A stretch of DNA of 39,238 nucleotides from Streptomyces sp. ADI95-17 (GCF_003846175.1 NZ_ML123052.1:308340-347577); one strand, 5' to 3'; positions 23,687 to 34,312 are shown, counted from the stretch's first letter. The notes: generated by a model not told the origin, from the letters alone. Numbers and translations are program-made.

Positions 23687-24376
23687 TCAGCTTTTGCGGT
23701 GCCCTATCAGCCGGGGTTTGGACTCCAGGTTCTCCAGGCCGTGCCAGGCCAGGTTCACCAGATGGGCGGCGACCTCCGCCTTCTTCGGCTTGCGGGCGTT
23801 GACCCACCACTGGCCCGTCAGGGCGACCATGCCGACCAGCGCCTGCGCGTACAGCGGCGCCAGTTTCGGGTCGAAGCCGCGGGCCTTGAACTCCAGGCCC
23901 AGGATGTCCTCCACCTGGGTGGCGATGTCGCTGATGAGAGAGGCGAAGGTGCCGGTCGACTGGGCCACCGGGGAGTCACGGACCAGGATGCGGAAACCGT
24001 CCGTGTACGTCTCGATGTAGTCGAGGAGGGCGAACGCCGCCTGCTCCAGGAGCTCGCGGGGGTGGCCCGCGGTCAGCGCGCTGGTGACCATGTCCAGGAG
24101 CTGGCGCATCTCACGGTCGACCACGACGGCGTACAGGCCCTCCTTGCCGCCGAAGTGCTCGTACACGACCGGCTTGGAGACACCGGCGCGCGAGGCGATC
24201 TCCTCGACCGAGGTGCCCTCGAAGCCCTTGTCGGCGAAGAGCGTACGACCGATGTCCAGCAGCTGCTCGCGGCGCTCCTTGCCGGTCATCCGCACCCGGC
24301 GGGTACGCCGGGGGGAGGAGGAAGGACGGTTTTTCTCGCTGCTGGTACTGGAGTCGGTCGCCACGTCGTCAATCAT
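23687..24376 (-). CDS. TetR-family regulator coupled to the desaturase gene
   Basis: At 229 aa the N-terminal 35 residues are Ser/Arg-rich and disordered. The TetR DNA-binding domain follows (GKERREQLLDIGRTLFADKGFEGTS; EEIASRAGVSKPVVYEHFGGKEGLY). The all-helical ligand domain ends in GQWWVNARKPKKAEVAAHLVNLAW. Its ATG overlaps the stop of the desaturase gene (ATGA on the minus strand), so it is translated with it. Together with the duplicated operator-like repeats upstream of the desaturase, this suggests autogenous control of membrane-lipid desaturation in response to an acyl ligand, as for DesT or MadR in other bacteria. The ligand is inferred. Confidence 0.9.
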   Translation of the reverse strand: MIDDVATDSSTSSEKNRPSSSPRRTRRVRMTGKERREQLLDIGRTLFADKGFEGTSVEEIASRAGVSKPVVYEHFGGKEGLYAVVVDREMRQLLDMVTSALTAGHPRELLEQAAFALLDYIETYTDGFRILVRDSPVAQSTGTFASLISDIATQVEDILGLEFKARGFDPKLAPLYAQALVGMVALTGQWWVNARKPKKAEVAAHLVNLAWHGLENLESKPRLIGHRKS

Positions 24377-25374
24377 GCCGCGTCGGCACGCTCGCGGTCG
24401 CGCCGGGCGTCGATACGGCGGGACTCGATCCGGGCGGAGTCCGGCCAGCGCACGTCGTGCGCCCAGCCCAGTTTCTCGAACCAGCGGATCAGCCGGGCAC
24501 TCGAATCGATCTGACCGCGCATCACACCGTGCCGGGCGCTCGTCGGGTCGGCGTGGTGCAGGTTGTGCCAGGACTCGCCGCAGGACAGGACCGCCAGCCA
24601 CCACACATTGCCGGACCGGTCGCGCGACCTGAACGGGCGCTTGCCGACCGCGTGGCAGATCGAGTTGATCGACCAGGTGACGTGGTGCAGCAGGGCCACC
24701 CGGACCAGCGAACCCCAGAAGAAGGCCGTCGCCGCACCCCACCACGACATCGTCACCAGACCGCCGACCAGCGGCGGCAGCGCCAGCGACACGATCGTGA
24801 GACCGAGGAAGTGGCGGGAGACGGCGCGGAGTGCCGGGTCCTTGATGAGGTCGGGGGCGTACTTCTGCTGCGAGGTCTGCTCCTCGTCGAACATCCAGCC
24901 GATGTGGGCCCACCACAGGCCCTTCATCAGTGCGGGCAGGCTCTCGCCGAAGCGCCACGGCGAGTGCGGGTCGCCCTCCGCGTCGGAGAAGCGGTGGTGC
25001 TTGCGGTGGTCGGCCACCCAGCGCACCAGCGGACCCTCCACGGCCAGCGAACCCGCCACGGCCAGAGCGATGCGGAGCGGGCGCTTCGCCTTGAAGGAGC
25101 CATGCGTGAAATAGCGGTGGAAACCGATCGTGATGCCGTGGCAGCCGATGAAGTACATCGCCACGAGCAGGCCCAGATCGAGCCAGCTCACACCGCGGCC
25201 CCAGGCCAGCGGCACCGCCGCGACCAGCGCCACGAACGGCACCACGATGAACAGCAGAAGGGCGATCTGCTCGATCGACCGCTTGTTGTCCCCGCCGAGC
25301 GTGGCGGAGGGAAGATCGCGACCGTCGGCCGCCGATGGCTGGGCATCGTCGATCACAGCGTGGCTGGTGTTCAT
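24373..25374 (-). CDS. Acyl-CoA delta-9 desaturase (membrane fatty-acid desaturase)
   Basis: At 333 aa it has the three His boxes of the SCD/Ole1 type: GFHRYFTH (HxxxxH), WVADHRKHHRF (HxxHH) and SWHNLHH (HxxHH). These lie between hydrophobic pairs (LLLFIVVPFVALVAAVPLAW, LGLLVAMYFIGCHGITIG, LTIVSLALPPLVGGLVTM). A di-iron centre would introduce a cis double bond at C9 of saturated acyl chains in the membrane. The ATG at 25374 gives the family-typical N-terminus. It is first in a two-gene operon with the TetR regulator and divergent from ppc. Confidence 0.94.
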   Translation of the reverse strand: MNTSHAVIDDAQPSAADGRDLPSATLGGDNKRSIEQIALLLFIVVPFVALVAAVPLAWGRGVSWLDLGLLVAMYFIGCHGITIGFHRYFTHGSFKAKRPLRIALAVAGSLAVEGPLVRWVADHRKHHRFSDAEGDPHSPWRFGESLPALMKGLWWAHIGWMFDEEQTSQQKYAPDLIKDPALRAVSRHFLGLTIVSLALPPLVGGLVTMSWWGAATAFFWGSLVRVALLHHVTWSINSICHAVGKRPFRSRDRSGNVWWLAVLSCGESWHNLHHADPTSARHGVMRGQIDSSARLIRWFEKLGWAHDVRWPDSARIESRRIDARRDRERADAA

Positions 25375-25421
25375 GGGGGGTCCCCTGGGGAGGAGGGAGG
25401 AGGAATACGACGGACAGCTCT

Positions 25422-25454
25422 GGCTACGCACCCGTAACCTACGGCAACGTAAGT
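25422..25454. promoter_or_regulatory. Two tandem inverted repeats upstream of the desaturase-TetR operon
   Basis: GGCTACG-CACC-CGTAACC (25422-25439) and ACCTACG-GCAA-CGTAAGT (25437-25454) have the same 7-4-7 architecture, each with one arm mismatch. They share the core CTACG-N4-CGTAA and are phased 15 bp apart. A minus-strand -10-like TAGGTT (25436-25441) lies where they meet. This is the best candidate operator for the TetR protein. Confidence 0.6.
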
Positions 25455-25623
25455 ATGGCAGCGGAAGCGCACATCGCACGAGAGCACGGCGGGCCGCCCA
25501 TCGAGCGGAAACCCGATCGGGCCGAGAGCGGCGCCGACGGCGTGGACACCTATCCTGGTGGGGTCGGACAGCGCGGTCCGCACTCTGCTTTCCCGGGGTG
25601 GCGTCAGCACCGCTGCCTGTCGT

Positions 25624-25664
25624 GGCCCCGGAGACCCTCGGGGCCGCTGCCTGCCGCGGCCCCG
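25624..25664 (+). promoter_or_regulatory. Mutually exclusive hairpins in the ppc leader
   Basis: Segment 1 GGCCCCG (25624-25630) can pair with CGGGGCC (25639-25645). Alternatively CGGGGCCGC (25639-25647) can pair with GCGGCCCCG (25656-25664), a perfect 9-bp stem. The middle segment is common to both, the usual layout of an attenuator or RNA switch. No T-tract follows. Confidence 0.4.
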
Positions 25665-25705
25665 GGAGAACCCCCGTGCTCAACCACTGCAAGGAGCCGC
25701 ACACT

Positions 25706-28435
<2,730 letters not shown>

Positions 28436-28462
28436 CCCACCAGAACGCGGGCGCGGCCCCGC

Positions 28463-28933
28463 TCACAGCGCGACGAACGTCGCCACGAGCAGGGCCGCAC
28501 CCGCGATCCCGGTACCCCAACCGGTCCGCGACAGCCGCAGACCACCACCGATCACCAGCCCCGCCAGCAACAACGCACCACCCAGCGGCACCCAGGCATG
28601 CAGAAACCCCGGCGTCCCGGTCCGCACCACATCGTCCGTACCCGGCTTGATCACCACGGGGAACCGGTCACCCCGCCGCGCCGCGACGGACTTGTCGATC
28701 GTCACCCTGCTCCGTGCCGTGGCCTGCCCCGACGGCGCGAACGGACCCGTGCAGACATCGGCACCACACCCCGTCACGGTCATCGTGCCGTGCTCACGGC
28801 CCTTGGCCAGAACGATGTGGTGAGCCTCGTCCCAGGACGACAGCACACCCGCCACCAGCAGCAACAGGACGACACAGCCCATGGCGGCGTTGCGGGCATA
28901 GACCAGGGCGCGGTTGGAGGAGCTCCGCTTCAT
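28463..28933 (-). CDS. Small membrane protein of unknown function
   Basis: At 156 aa a short cytoplasmic Arg/Lys-rich start (MKRSSSNRALVYARN) leads into a membrane helix (about 16-34, MGCVVLLLLVAGVLSSW). An outside loop of about 75 residues follows, with two cysteines in VTGCGADVCTG that could form a disulphide. Two more hydrophobic helices lie at about 112-133 and 142-156. Third positions are G/C as in neighbours. I do not recognise a named family; a homologue occupies this place beside ppc in S. coelicolor (from memory). It is convergent with ppc across 27 bp. Confidence 0.75.
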   Translation of the reverse strand: MKRSSSNRALVYARNAAMGCVVLLLLVAGVLSSWDEAHHIVLAKGREHGTMTVTGCGADVCTGPFAPSGQATARSRVTIDKSVAARRGDRFPVVIKPGTDDVVRTGTPGFLHAWVPLGGALLLAGLVIGGGLRLSRTGWGTGIAGAALLVATFVAL

Positions 28934-28971
28934 GGGGAGCGATCCTTGGGCAGACCGGCACCACCGGTCAA

Positions 28972-29033
28972 CTCGTGGCCGAAAATCGCCGGGGTACCGG
29001 CGGGAATGTCAGAGATGTACGAGCCGCCACGAG
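28972..29033 (-). terminator. Nested hairpins after pth
   Basis: Outer arms CTCGTGGC (28972-28979) and GCCACGAG (29026-29033) enclose an inner hairpin, CGCCGG (28987-28992) with CCGGCG (28997-29002). It begins 11 bp beyond the pth stop on the minus strand. Confidence 0.6.
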
Positions 29034-29043
29034 CCCCGGACGT

Positions 29044-29637
29044 CTAGGAGTTGTACGCGCTCTGCGCGCGCTCCAGACCCTCCGCCAGCAGACACTCCAC
29101 CGAGTCCGCCGCCCGGTCCACCAGATACCCGAGCTCCTTGCGCTCGGCGGACGAGAAGTCCTTCAGCACGAAGTCCGCGACCTGCATCCGCCCCGGCGGC
29201 CGCCCGATCCCGAACCGGACGCGGTGATAGTCCGCCCCCATCGCCTTGGTCATCGACTTCAGCCCGTTGTGCCCGTTGTCGCCACCGCCCAGCTTCAGCC
29301 GCAGCGCCCCGTAGTCGATGTCCAGCTCGTCATGGATCGCCACGATGTGGTCCGTCGGAACCTTGTAGAAGTCGCGCAGCGCCGTGACGGGGCCGCCCGA
29401 GAGGTTCATGTACGACATCGGCCTGGCCAGGATCACCCGCCGGTTCTCCGGCCCGGGAGGACCCATACGGCCCTCCACCACCTGCGCCTGCGCCTTCTGC
29501 GCCCGCTTGAACTTCCCGCCGATCCGCTCGGCCAGGAGATCGGCCACCATGAAGCCGACGTTGTGCCGGTTCGCCGCGTACTCGGGGCCGGGGTTGCCGA
29601 GGCCCACGATGAGCCAGGGGTCGGTGGCGTCGGACAT
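29044..29637 (-). CDS. pth: Peptidyl-tRNA hydrolase
   Basis: At 197 aa it releases peptides from peptidyl-tRNAs that drop off the ribosome. It has the N-terminal WLIVGLGNPGPEY, the catalytic His in NRHNVGFMV, the Asp in AIHDELDIDYG and substrate-binding Asn in YMNLSGG and GGGDNGHNGLKS. FGIGRPPG is also diagnostic. The ATG at 29637 (MSDATDPWLIV) is chosen over the longer frame, since the extra 17 residues lie in the 5' leader. It follows rplY on the same strand, with a strong hairpin between, and the rplY-pth order is widely conserved. Confidence 0.96.
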   Translation of the reverse strand: MSDATDPWLIVGLGNPGPEYAANRHNVGFMVADLLAERIGGKFKRAQKAQAQVVEGRMGPPGPENRRVILARPMSYMNLSGGPVTALRDFYKVPTDHIVAIHDELDIDYGALRLKLGGGDNGHNGLKSMTKAMGADYHRVRFGIGRPPGRMQVADFVLKDFSSAERKELGYLVDRAADSVECLLAEGLERAQSAYNS

Positions 29638-29704
29638 CTCTCTCGGTCTCCTCGCGTGCGACGGCTGATCGGCGGAACGGCTGTTCACAGCTGATCACAG
29701 GGGA

Positions 29705-29744
29705 ACGGGGCGGCGGGTCCTCGTACAAGGAACCGCCGCCCCGT
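29705..29744 (-). terminator. Hairpin terminator between rplY and pth
   Basis: ACGGGGCGGCGG (29705-29716) and CCGCCGCCCCGT (29733-29744) form a perfect 12-bp stem, 23 bp after the rplY stop. Some read-through to pth is expected given the conserved pairing. Confidence 0.8.
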
Positions 29745-29767
29745 CAGTCAAGCAGTGCGGGCGAGGC

Positions 29768-30352
29768 TCAGGCCTCGGCGCCCTCGCCCTCGGCGTCGGC
29801 GGTCGGCTCCTCGGCCTGCGCGGCGACGACCTGGAGCACCACGGCGTCCTCGTCACCGGCGAGCACGGAGCCCTTGGGCAGCGGGATGTCCTTGGCGAGA
29901 ACGGACGCACCGGCGTCCAGGCCCGCGACGGAGACCGTGACGGACTCGGGGATGTGGGTGGCCTCGGCCTCGACGAGCAGGGTGTTCTGCACGTACTCCA
30001 GCAGGTTGCCGCCCGGGGCCAGGTCGCCCTCGACGTGCACGGCGATCTCGACGTTGACCTTCTCGCCGCGCTTGACGGTCAGCAGGTCGACGTGCTCGAT
30101 GTCGCCCTTGAGCGGGTTGCGCTGCACAGCCTTCGGGATGACAAGGGCGTCCTTGCCGTCGATCTCCAGGCCGATCAGGACGTTGGCGGTCTTGAGCGCC
30201 ATCATCAGCTCGTGACCCGGCAGGGTGACGTGGACCGGCTCGGCACCGTGACCGTAGATGACGGCGGGGACCAGGTTGGCGCGGCGGGTGCGACGGGCGG
30301 CGCCCTTGCCGAACTCGGTACGGACCTGGGCGGCGAGCTTGACCTCAGCCAT
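29768..30352 (-). CDS. rplY: 50S ribosomal protein L25 / general stress protein Ctc
   Basis: At 194 aa it has the L25 5S-rRNA-binding N-terminal domain (KLAAQVRTEFGKGAARRTRR, LVPAVIYGHG) followed by the TL5/Ctc C-terminal beta domain (VNVEIAVHVEGDLAPGG, ITHIPESVTVSV-like). An acidic tail rich in E/A is typical of actinobacteria. It binds 5S rRNA at the central protuberance. The ATG at 30352 has GAGGAG about 7 nt upstream. It lies downstream of prs with a 200-bp leader full of inverted repeats. Ctc-type L25 is stress-induced in Bacillus; control here is unknown. Confidence 0.95.
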   Translation of the reverse strand: MAEVKLAAQVRTEFGKGAARRTRRANLVPAVIYGHGAEPVHVTLPGHELMMALKTANVLIGLEIDGKDALVIPKAVQRNPLKGDIEHVDLLTVKRGEKVNVEIAVHVEGDLAPGGNLLEYVQNTLLVEAEATHIPESVTVSVAGLDAGASVLAKDIPLPKGSVLAGDEDAVVLQVVAAQAEEPTADAEGEGAEA

Positions 30353-30438
30353 GACTGCACTCCTCGTAAGGTGACGAAACTTGGACGGTCACCCGGCCCA
30401 CGACAGGCCTGCTACGAAGAGCGCGTCGATAACGGACC

Positions 30439-30503
30439 GCCGTACACATGAGTACGGCCTCCCTCGCCGAGCAACTCGCTGAGTCTACCCGGCGGGGAGG
30501 CCG
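30439..30503 (-). promoter_or_regulatory. Overlapping inverted repeats between prs and rplY
   Basis: GCCGTAC-acatga-GTACGGC (30439-30458) is a perfect 7-bp inverted repeat. A larger stem, CGGCCTCCC (30455-30463) with GGGAGGCCG (30495-30503), extends inward by CGCCG/CGGCG after a 1-nt bulge. The larger stem looks like the prs terminator. The two structures share 30455-30458 and cannot both form. Confidence 0.6.
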
Positions 30504-30552
30504 CCCCCAAAGTGGATCTTCGGAACCGCTGTTTCCGCTGTTCCTGCTGCTC

Positions 30553-31527
30553 CTACTGCTCCTCGAAGAGGCTCGTGACCGAGCCGTCCTCGAAGACCTC
30601 ACGCACCGCGCGCGCGATCGTCGGCGCGATCGAGAGCACCGTGATCTTGTCCAGCTCCAGCTCGCCCGGGGTCGGCAGGGTGTCCGTGAAGACGAACTCG
30701 CTGACCTTGGAGTTCTTCAGCCGGTCCGCGGCCGGACCCGAGAGCACACCGTGTGTCGCCGTCACTATGACGTCCTCGGCACCGTGCGCGAACAGCGCGT
30801 CGGCGGCGGCGCAGATCGTGCCACCGGTGTCGATCATGTCGTCGACCAGGACACAGACCCGGCCCTTCACATTGCCGACGACCTCGTGGACGGTCACCTG
30901 GTTGGCGACGTCCTTGTCACGGCGCTTGTGCACGATCGCCAGCGGGGCGTCCAGACGGTCGCACCAGCGGTCGGCGACGCGAACGCGGCCGGCGTCCGGC
31001 GAGACGATCGTCAGCTTCGTGCGGTCGACCTTGGCACCGACGTAGTCGGCCAGGATCGGCAGCGCGAAGAGGTGGTCGACCGGGCCGTCGAAGAAGCCCT
31101 GGATCTGGTCCGTGTGCAGGTCGACGGTGAGGATGCGGTCGGCACCCGCCGTCTTCATCAGGTCAGCGACCAGACGGGCCGAGATCGGCTCGCGGCCGCG
31201 GTGCTTCTTGTCCTGGCGGGCGTAGCCGTAGAACGGCACGATCACCGTGATGGAACGGGCCGAGGCGCGCTTCAGCGCGTCCAGCATGATGAGCTGCTCC
31301 ATGATCCACTTGTTGATCGGAGCGGTGTGGCTCTGGATCAGGAAGCAGTCGGCGCCGCGGGCGGACTCCTGGAAGCGGACGTAGATCTCACCGTTGGCGA
31401 AATCGAAGGCCTTCGTCGGCACGAGGCCGACACCCAACTGGTGCGCAACCTCCTCGGCCAGCTCGGGGTGGGCGCGGCCGGAGAAGAGCATCAGTTTCTT
31501 CTCGCCGGTCGTCTTGATCCCGGTCAC
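30553..31527 (-). CDS. prs: Ribose-phosphate pyrophosphokinase
   Basis: This 324-aa class I PRPP synthetase makes PRPP from ribose-5-phosphate and ATP for nucleotides, His and Trp. It shows FANGEIYVRFQESARG, the catalytic flexible-loop region YGYARQDKKHRGREPISA, the metal-binding VDLHTDQIQGFFDGPVDHL and the PRPP loop VLVDDMIDTGGT. The GTG at 31527 (VTGIKTTGEKKLMLFSGRAHPELAEEVA-type start) has GAGGAG about 9 nt upstream. It follows glmU on the same strand, a conserved pairing in Gram-positives (glmU/gcaD-prs), with a hairpin between. Confidence 0.96.
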   Translation of the reverse strand: MTGIKTTGEKKLMLFSGRAHPELAEEVAHQLGVGLVPTKAFDFANGEIYVRFQESARGADCFLIQSHTAPINKWIMEQLIMLDALKRASARSITVIVPFYGYARQDKKHRGREPISARLVADLMKTAGADRILTVDLHTDQIQGFFDGPVDHLFALPILADYVGAKVDRTKLTIVSPDAGRVRVADRWCDRLDAPLAIVHKRRDKDVANQVTVHEVVGNVKGRVCVLVDDMIDTGGTICAAADALFAHGAEDVIVTATHGVLSGPAADRLKNSKVSEFVFTDTLPTPGELELDKITVLSIAPTIARAVREVFEDGSVTSLFEEQ

Positions 31528-31616
31528 AGCACAGTCTCCTCAGACGTGTTCCTGGCGCTGCACGCATGTGTCCCGATGTGCAACGAGCCAGCCGAAATGG
31601 GGTGAGCATCTATCAC

Positions 31617-31638
31617 GGTACGCCGTGCGCGGCGTACC
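31617..31638 (-). terminator. Hairpin between glmU and prs
   Basis: GGTACGCC (31617-31624) and GGCGTACC (31631-31638) form a perfect 8-bp stem with a 6-nt loop, 9 bp beyond the glmU stop. Confidence 0.65.
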
Positions 31639-31647
31639 TGTTTCTGG

Positions 31648-33096
31648 TCAGCTTTCGCCGTCACGCTCCGATGTGGCGGCCTGAGCCGCCTGCGCGGCGC
31701 CGCTTCCCGGACGCTTGCGGGCCACCCAACCCTCGATATTCCTTTGCTGGCCGCGGGCTACGGCCAGCGAACCGGGCGGTACGTCCTTGGTGATGACCGA
31801 GCCGGCCGCGGTGTACGCGCCGTCCCCGACCGTGACAGGCGCCACAAACATATTGTCCGACCCGGTACGGCAGTGGGAGCCGATCGTGGTGTGGTGCTTG
31901 GCCACGCCGTCGTAGTTCACGAAGACGCTGGCGGCGCCGATGTTGGTGTGGTCGCCGATCGTCGCGTCGCCGACGTAGCTCAGGTGCGGGACCTTGGTGC
32001 CCTCGCCGATCGTGGCGTTCTTCATCTCCACGTACGTACCGGCCTTGGCCTTCGCGCCGAGCCTGGTGCCGGGCCGCAGATAGGCGTACGGACCGACCGT
32101 CGCGCCCTCGCCGACCTCGGCCCGGTCCGCGACCGTGTTGTCCACCCGGGCGCCCGCGCGGACGACGGTGTCGGTGAGCCGGGAGTTGGGGCCGACCTCG
32201 GCGTCCTCGCCGATGTGCGTGGCGCCGAGGAGTTGGGTGCCCGGGTGCACGATCGCGTCGCGCTCGTAGGTGACGGTGGCGTCGATCAGCGTGGACGCCG
32301 GGTCCACGACGGTCACGCCGGCCAGCATGGCGCGCTCCAGCAGCCGCTGGTTCAGCAGCCGCCGGGCCTCGGCGAGCTGGACCCGGTTGTTGATGCCGAG
32401 GATCTCGCGGTGGTCCCCGGCGACCGAGGCGCCGACCCGGTGTCCGGCCTCGCGCAGGATGGAGAGGACGTCGGTGAGGTACTCCTCGCCCTGGCTGTTG
32501 TCGGTGCGGAGTTTGCCGAGGGCGTCGGAGAGCAGCCGGCCGTCGAAGGCGAAGACCCCGGAGTTGATCTCCCGGATCGCGCGCTGGGCGTCGGTGGCGT
32601 CCTTGTGCTCGACGATCGCGGTGACCGCGCCGTCGGCCGGGTCGCGGACGATGCGGCCGTAGCCGGTGGAGTCCGGCACCTCGGCGGTGAGCACGGTGAC
32701 GGCGTTGGAGTCGGCCGTGTGGGTGGCGGCGAGTGCGGTGAGTGTCTCGCCGGAGAGCAGCGGGGTGTCGCCGCAGACGACGATCACGGTGCCGTCGACG
32801 GTGCCACCGAGCTCGTCGAGCCCGACGCGCACGGCGTTGCCGGTGCCCTTCTGCTCGGCCTGGTGGGCGGTGCGCAGCCGGTCGTCGACGGCGGTGAGAT
32901 GTGCGGTGACCTGCTCGCTGCCGTGGCCGACGACCACGACGAGGTGCTCGGGGTCCAGCTCGCGGGAGGCGGTGACGACATGTCCGACGAGCGACCGCCC
33001 GGAGATCTCGTGCAGAACCTTGGGGGTCTTCGACTTCATGCGGGTGCCCTCACCCGCTGCGAGGACGACGACGGCTGCCGGGCGGTTGGCGCTCAC
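31648..33096 (-). CDS. glmU: Bifunctional UDP-GlcNAc pyrophosphorylase / GlcN-1-P acetyltransferase
   Basis: At 482 aa it makes UDP-GlcNAc for peptidoglycan. The N-terminal uridyltransferase domain has VVLAAGEGTRMKSKTPKVLH, the GTGNAV loop and VCGDTPLLSGET. After a linker helix the left-handed beta helix has hexapeptide repeats (VGPNSRLTDTVVRAGARVDN, VGPYAYLRPGTRLGAKAKAG), with YVEMKNATIGEGTKVPHLSYVGDA carrying the acetyltransferase His/Tyr. The Ala/Ser-rich tail is typical of actinobacteria. It starts at GTG 33096 after AAGGACAT. A -10 TATCCT (33133-33138) and a leader hairpin lie upstream. Confidence 0.96.
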   Translation of the reverse strand: MSANRPAAVVVLAAGEGTRMKSKTPKVLHEISGRSLVGHVVTASRELDPEHLVVVVGHGSEQVTAHLTAVDDRLRTAHQAEQKGTGNAVRVGLDELGGTVDGTVIVVCGDTPLLSGETLTALAATHTADSNAVTVLTAEVPDSTGYGRIVRDPADGAVTAIVEHKDATDAQRAIREINSGVFAFDGRLLSDALGKLRTDNSQGEEYLTDVLSILREAGHRVGASVAGDHREILGINNRVQLAEARRLLNQRLLERAMLAGVTVVDPASTLIDATVTYERDAIVHPGTQLLGATHIGEDAEVGPNSRLTDTVVRAGARVDNTVADRAEVGEGATVGPYAYLRPGTRLGAKAKAGTYVEMKNATIGEGTKVPHLSYVGDATIGDHTNIGAASVFVNYDGVAKHHTTIGSHCRTGSDNMFVAPVTVGDGAYTAAGSVITKDVPPGSLAVARGQQRNIEGWVARKRPGSGAAQAAQAATSERDGES

Positions 33097-33104
33097 GGGT
33101 ATGT

Positions 33105-33138
33105 CCTTCGGCTTCGGGTGGGGGACATCCGAAGGATA
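33105..33138 (-). promoter_or_regulatory. glmU promoter and leader hairpin
   Basis: On the minus strand TATCCT (33133-33138) is a good -10, with TGTCCG (33155-33160) as a weak -35. CCGAAGG (33129-33135) and CCTTCGG (33105-33111) give a 7-bp inverted repeat whose distal arm covers the AAGGA ribosome site of glmU. Part of this repeat overlaps the -10, so it may not be fully transcribed. Confidence 0.4.
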
Positions 33139-33167
33139 CCGGGGGGCTGACGAGCGGACATGGGTGA

Positions 33168-33194
33168 GGGCCCCGGCCTTGGGGGCCGGGGCCC
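33168..33194 (-). terminator. Hairpin terminator of tRNA-Gln
   Basis: GGGCCCCGGCC (33168-33178) and GGCCGGGGCCC (33184-33194) form a perfect 11-bp stem with a TTGGG loop, 9 bp after the tRNA 3' end on the minus strand. Confidence 0.85.
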
Positions 33195-33203
33195 GTCATG
33201 AAG

Positions 33204-33274
33204 CTCCCGGGGAAGGAATCGAACCCTCATTCAATGGACCAAAACCATTTGTCCTGCCATTAGACGACCCGGGA
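33204..33274 (-). tRNA. tRNA-Gln (anticodon UUG)
   Basis: It is read on the minus strand. The acceptor stem is TCCCGGG with CCCGGGA and G discriminator, and the D stem is GTC/GAC. The anticodon arm is AATGG-TTTTGGT-CCATT, placing TTG at positions 34-36. The variable loop has four bases, and the T arm is GAGGG-TTCGATT-CCTTC. The 3' CCA is not encoded. It lies between a frameshifted helix-turn-helix gene (11 bp upstream) and a strong terminator. Confidence 0.95.
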
Positions 33275-33285
33275 TGGATTGTCCG

Positions 33286-34157
33286 TCATGCCCGAATTTG
33301 ATGATCGAGCACCGAGGCAGCCCCTACTATGCCGTACCACCAGCCTTCGATGCGACGGTACAGGTCGGCGCTTTTCAGAACTCGTACCACCAGGCAGCCC
33401 TGGTAACCCACCCCGACGTTCTTCCGGTTGGTTCTCGGGAGTGACTCTTGATCGTCGTCTTGCCGAACGCGGACGCATCGGCGCCCGTCAGGTCGGTCCA
33501 GAACCGCTCCGCCGACGCGACGTCGGCCGTCTCGTGGATGTGCACGTGGAAGCGGAGTCGATCGTCGCCCACTCCCAGCAGGCGGAGCCAGGCGAGGAAG
33601 ACCTTGATCATGTCCGGGTCGCTGTTGATGAACGAAACCCCCTCCTGCGCGCGGTGCGGCTTGGACTTGGAACCCTCTGCCCAGTAGAGGCCCACGCCGA
33701 GCAGGAACAACTCGTTTGCGCTCATGGTGTCGATCTCGCTCCGCGCCCGTCTCTTTGTCTCCTGACGCTCCTCGTCGCGCCGCCGAAGCGTGACCTCCCA
33801 GCCGCGCCGCGCGATGGCGGATGCCTCCTCCTGTGTCCGCTTCCTCTCCGGCTTCGGCAGATCCCGCACCCACAGCGAGATCGAGCTCTTCGAGCACCCC
33901 AGCTCCACCTGGATCCGGTCGTAGGTCATGCCCTGGCTGCGCAGCTCCCTGGCCTTCTCCCGCAGGTCGTCCTTGGCGTTCGGGCGCTTGGTCCACTCCG
34001 GGGCGGGTTCCCCCTCCAGGAGGCGGTTGAGGAGATCGTTGTTGTGGACCTGTAACCGGTCGCGGATCTGCCGGCGGCTGAGGCCCTTCCGGCGCAGGGT
34101 GACGGCCTGTTCGCGCAGGTCTTCGAAGTCGGCGTACTTGCTCGTGATTTCCGTCAT
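33286..34157 (-). pseudogene. Helix-turn-helix protein of a tRNA-associated family, broken by one frameshift
   Basis: From the ATG at 34157 a 260-aa frame runs to 33375. It has tandem HTH-like segments (LRRKGLSRRQIRDRL; LREKARELRSQGMTYDRIQVELGCSKSSISLWV), a basic linker and a domain with LFLLGVGLYWAEGSK and INSDPDMIKVFLAWL, which resembles LAGLIDADG/homing-type folds. After GKTTIKSHS at about 33440 homology continues in another frame (PRTNRKNVGVGYQGCLVVRVL, then DLYRRIEGWWYGIV) to a stop at 33286. Adding one C in the run at 33437-33439 restores it. The family is common in Streptomyces (from memory); function is unknown. A sequencing error cannot be excluded. Confidence 0.75.
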
Positions 34158-34299
34158 GCGACGAGCGTCGTCCGGAATGCGAACGTCCGGTGCGAAAGCC
34201 TGCTCGATTCACCATTTCAAGCGATAAGTGGTCGTTCCGTCTCTGTTTCGCAGGTGTACGTGCTGTCCGGGTCGCCCGAAAATGAGGTGCGGCCGCCCG

Positions 34300-34305
34300 T
34301 AGGGT
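34300..34305 (+). promoter_or_regulatory. -10 element TAGGGT for leaderless kinase transcript
   Basis: TAGGGT is followed by 7 nt and then the ATG at 34313. No ribosome site is present, which argues against the in-frame GTG at 34304 as start. Confidence 0.55.
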
Positions 34306-34312
34306 GGATGGC

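Larger units (their letters stand above)
25375..25705. other. 331-bp divergent intergenic region, desaturase / ppc
   Basis: From left to right it holds the desaturase leader, the paired inverted repeats, then the ppc promoter (-10 TATCCT at 25551-25556, weak -35) and a GC-rich ppc leader with two competing hairpins at 25624-25664. No further gene is apparent. Confidence 0.6.

Noticed and set aside
33204..34157. Integrated element at tRNA-Gln
   Set aside because: No integrase, no duplicated tRNA 3' end and only one unusual gene; synteny resumes immediately with the kinase.
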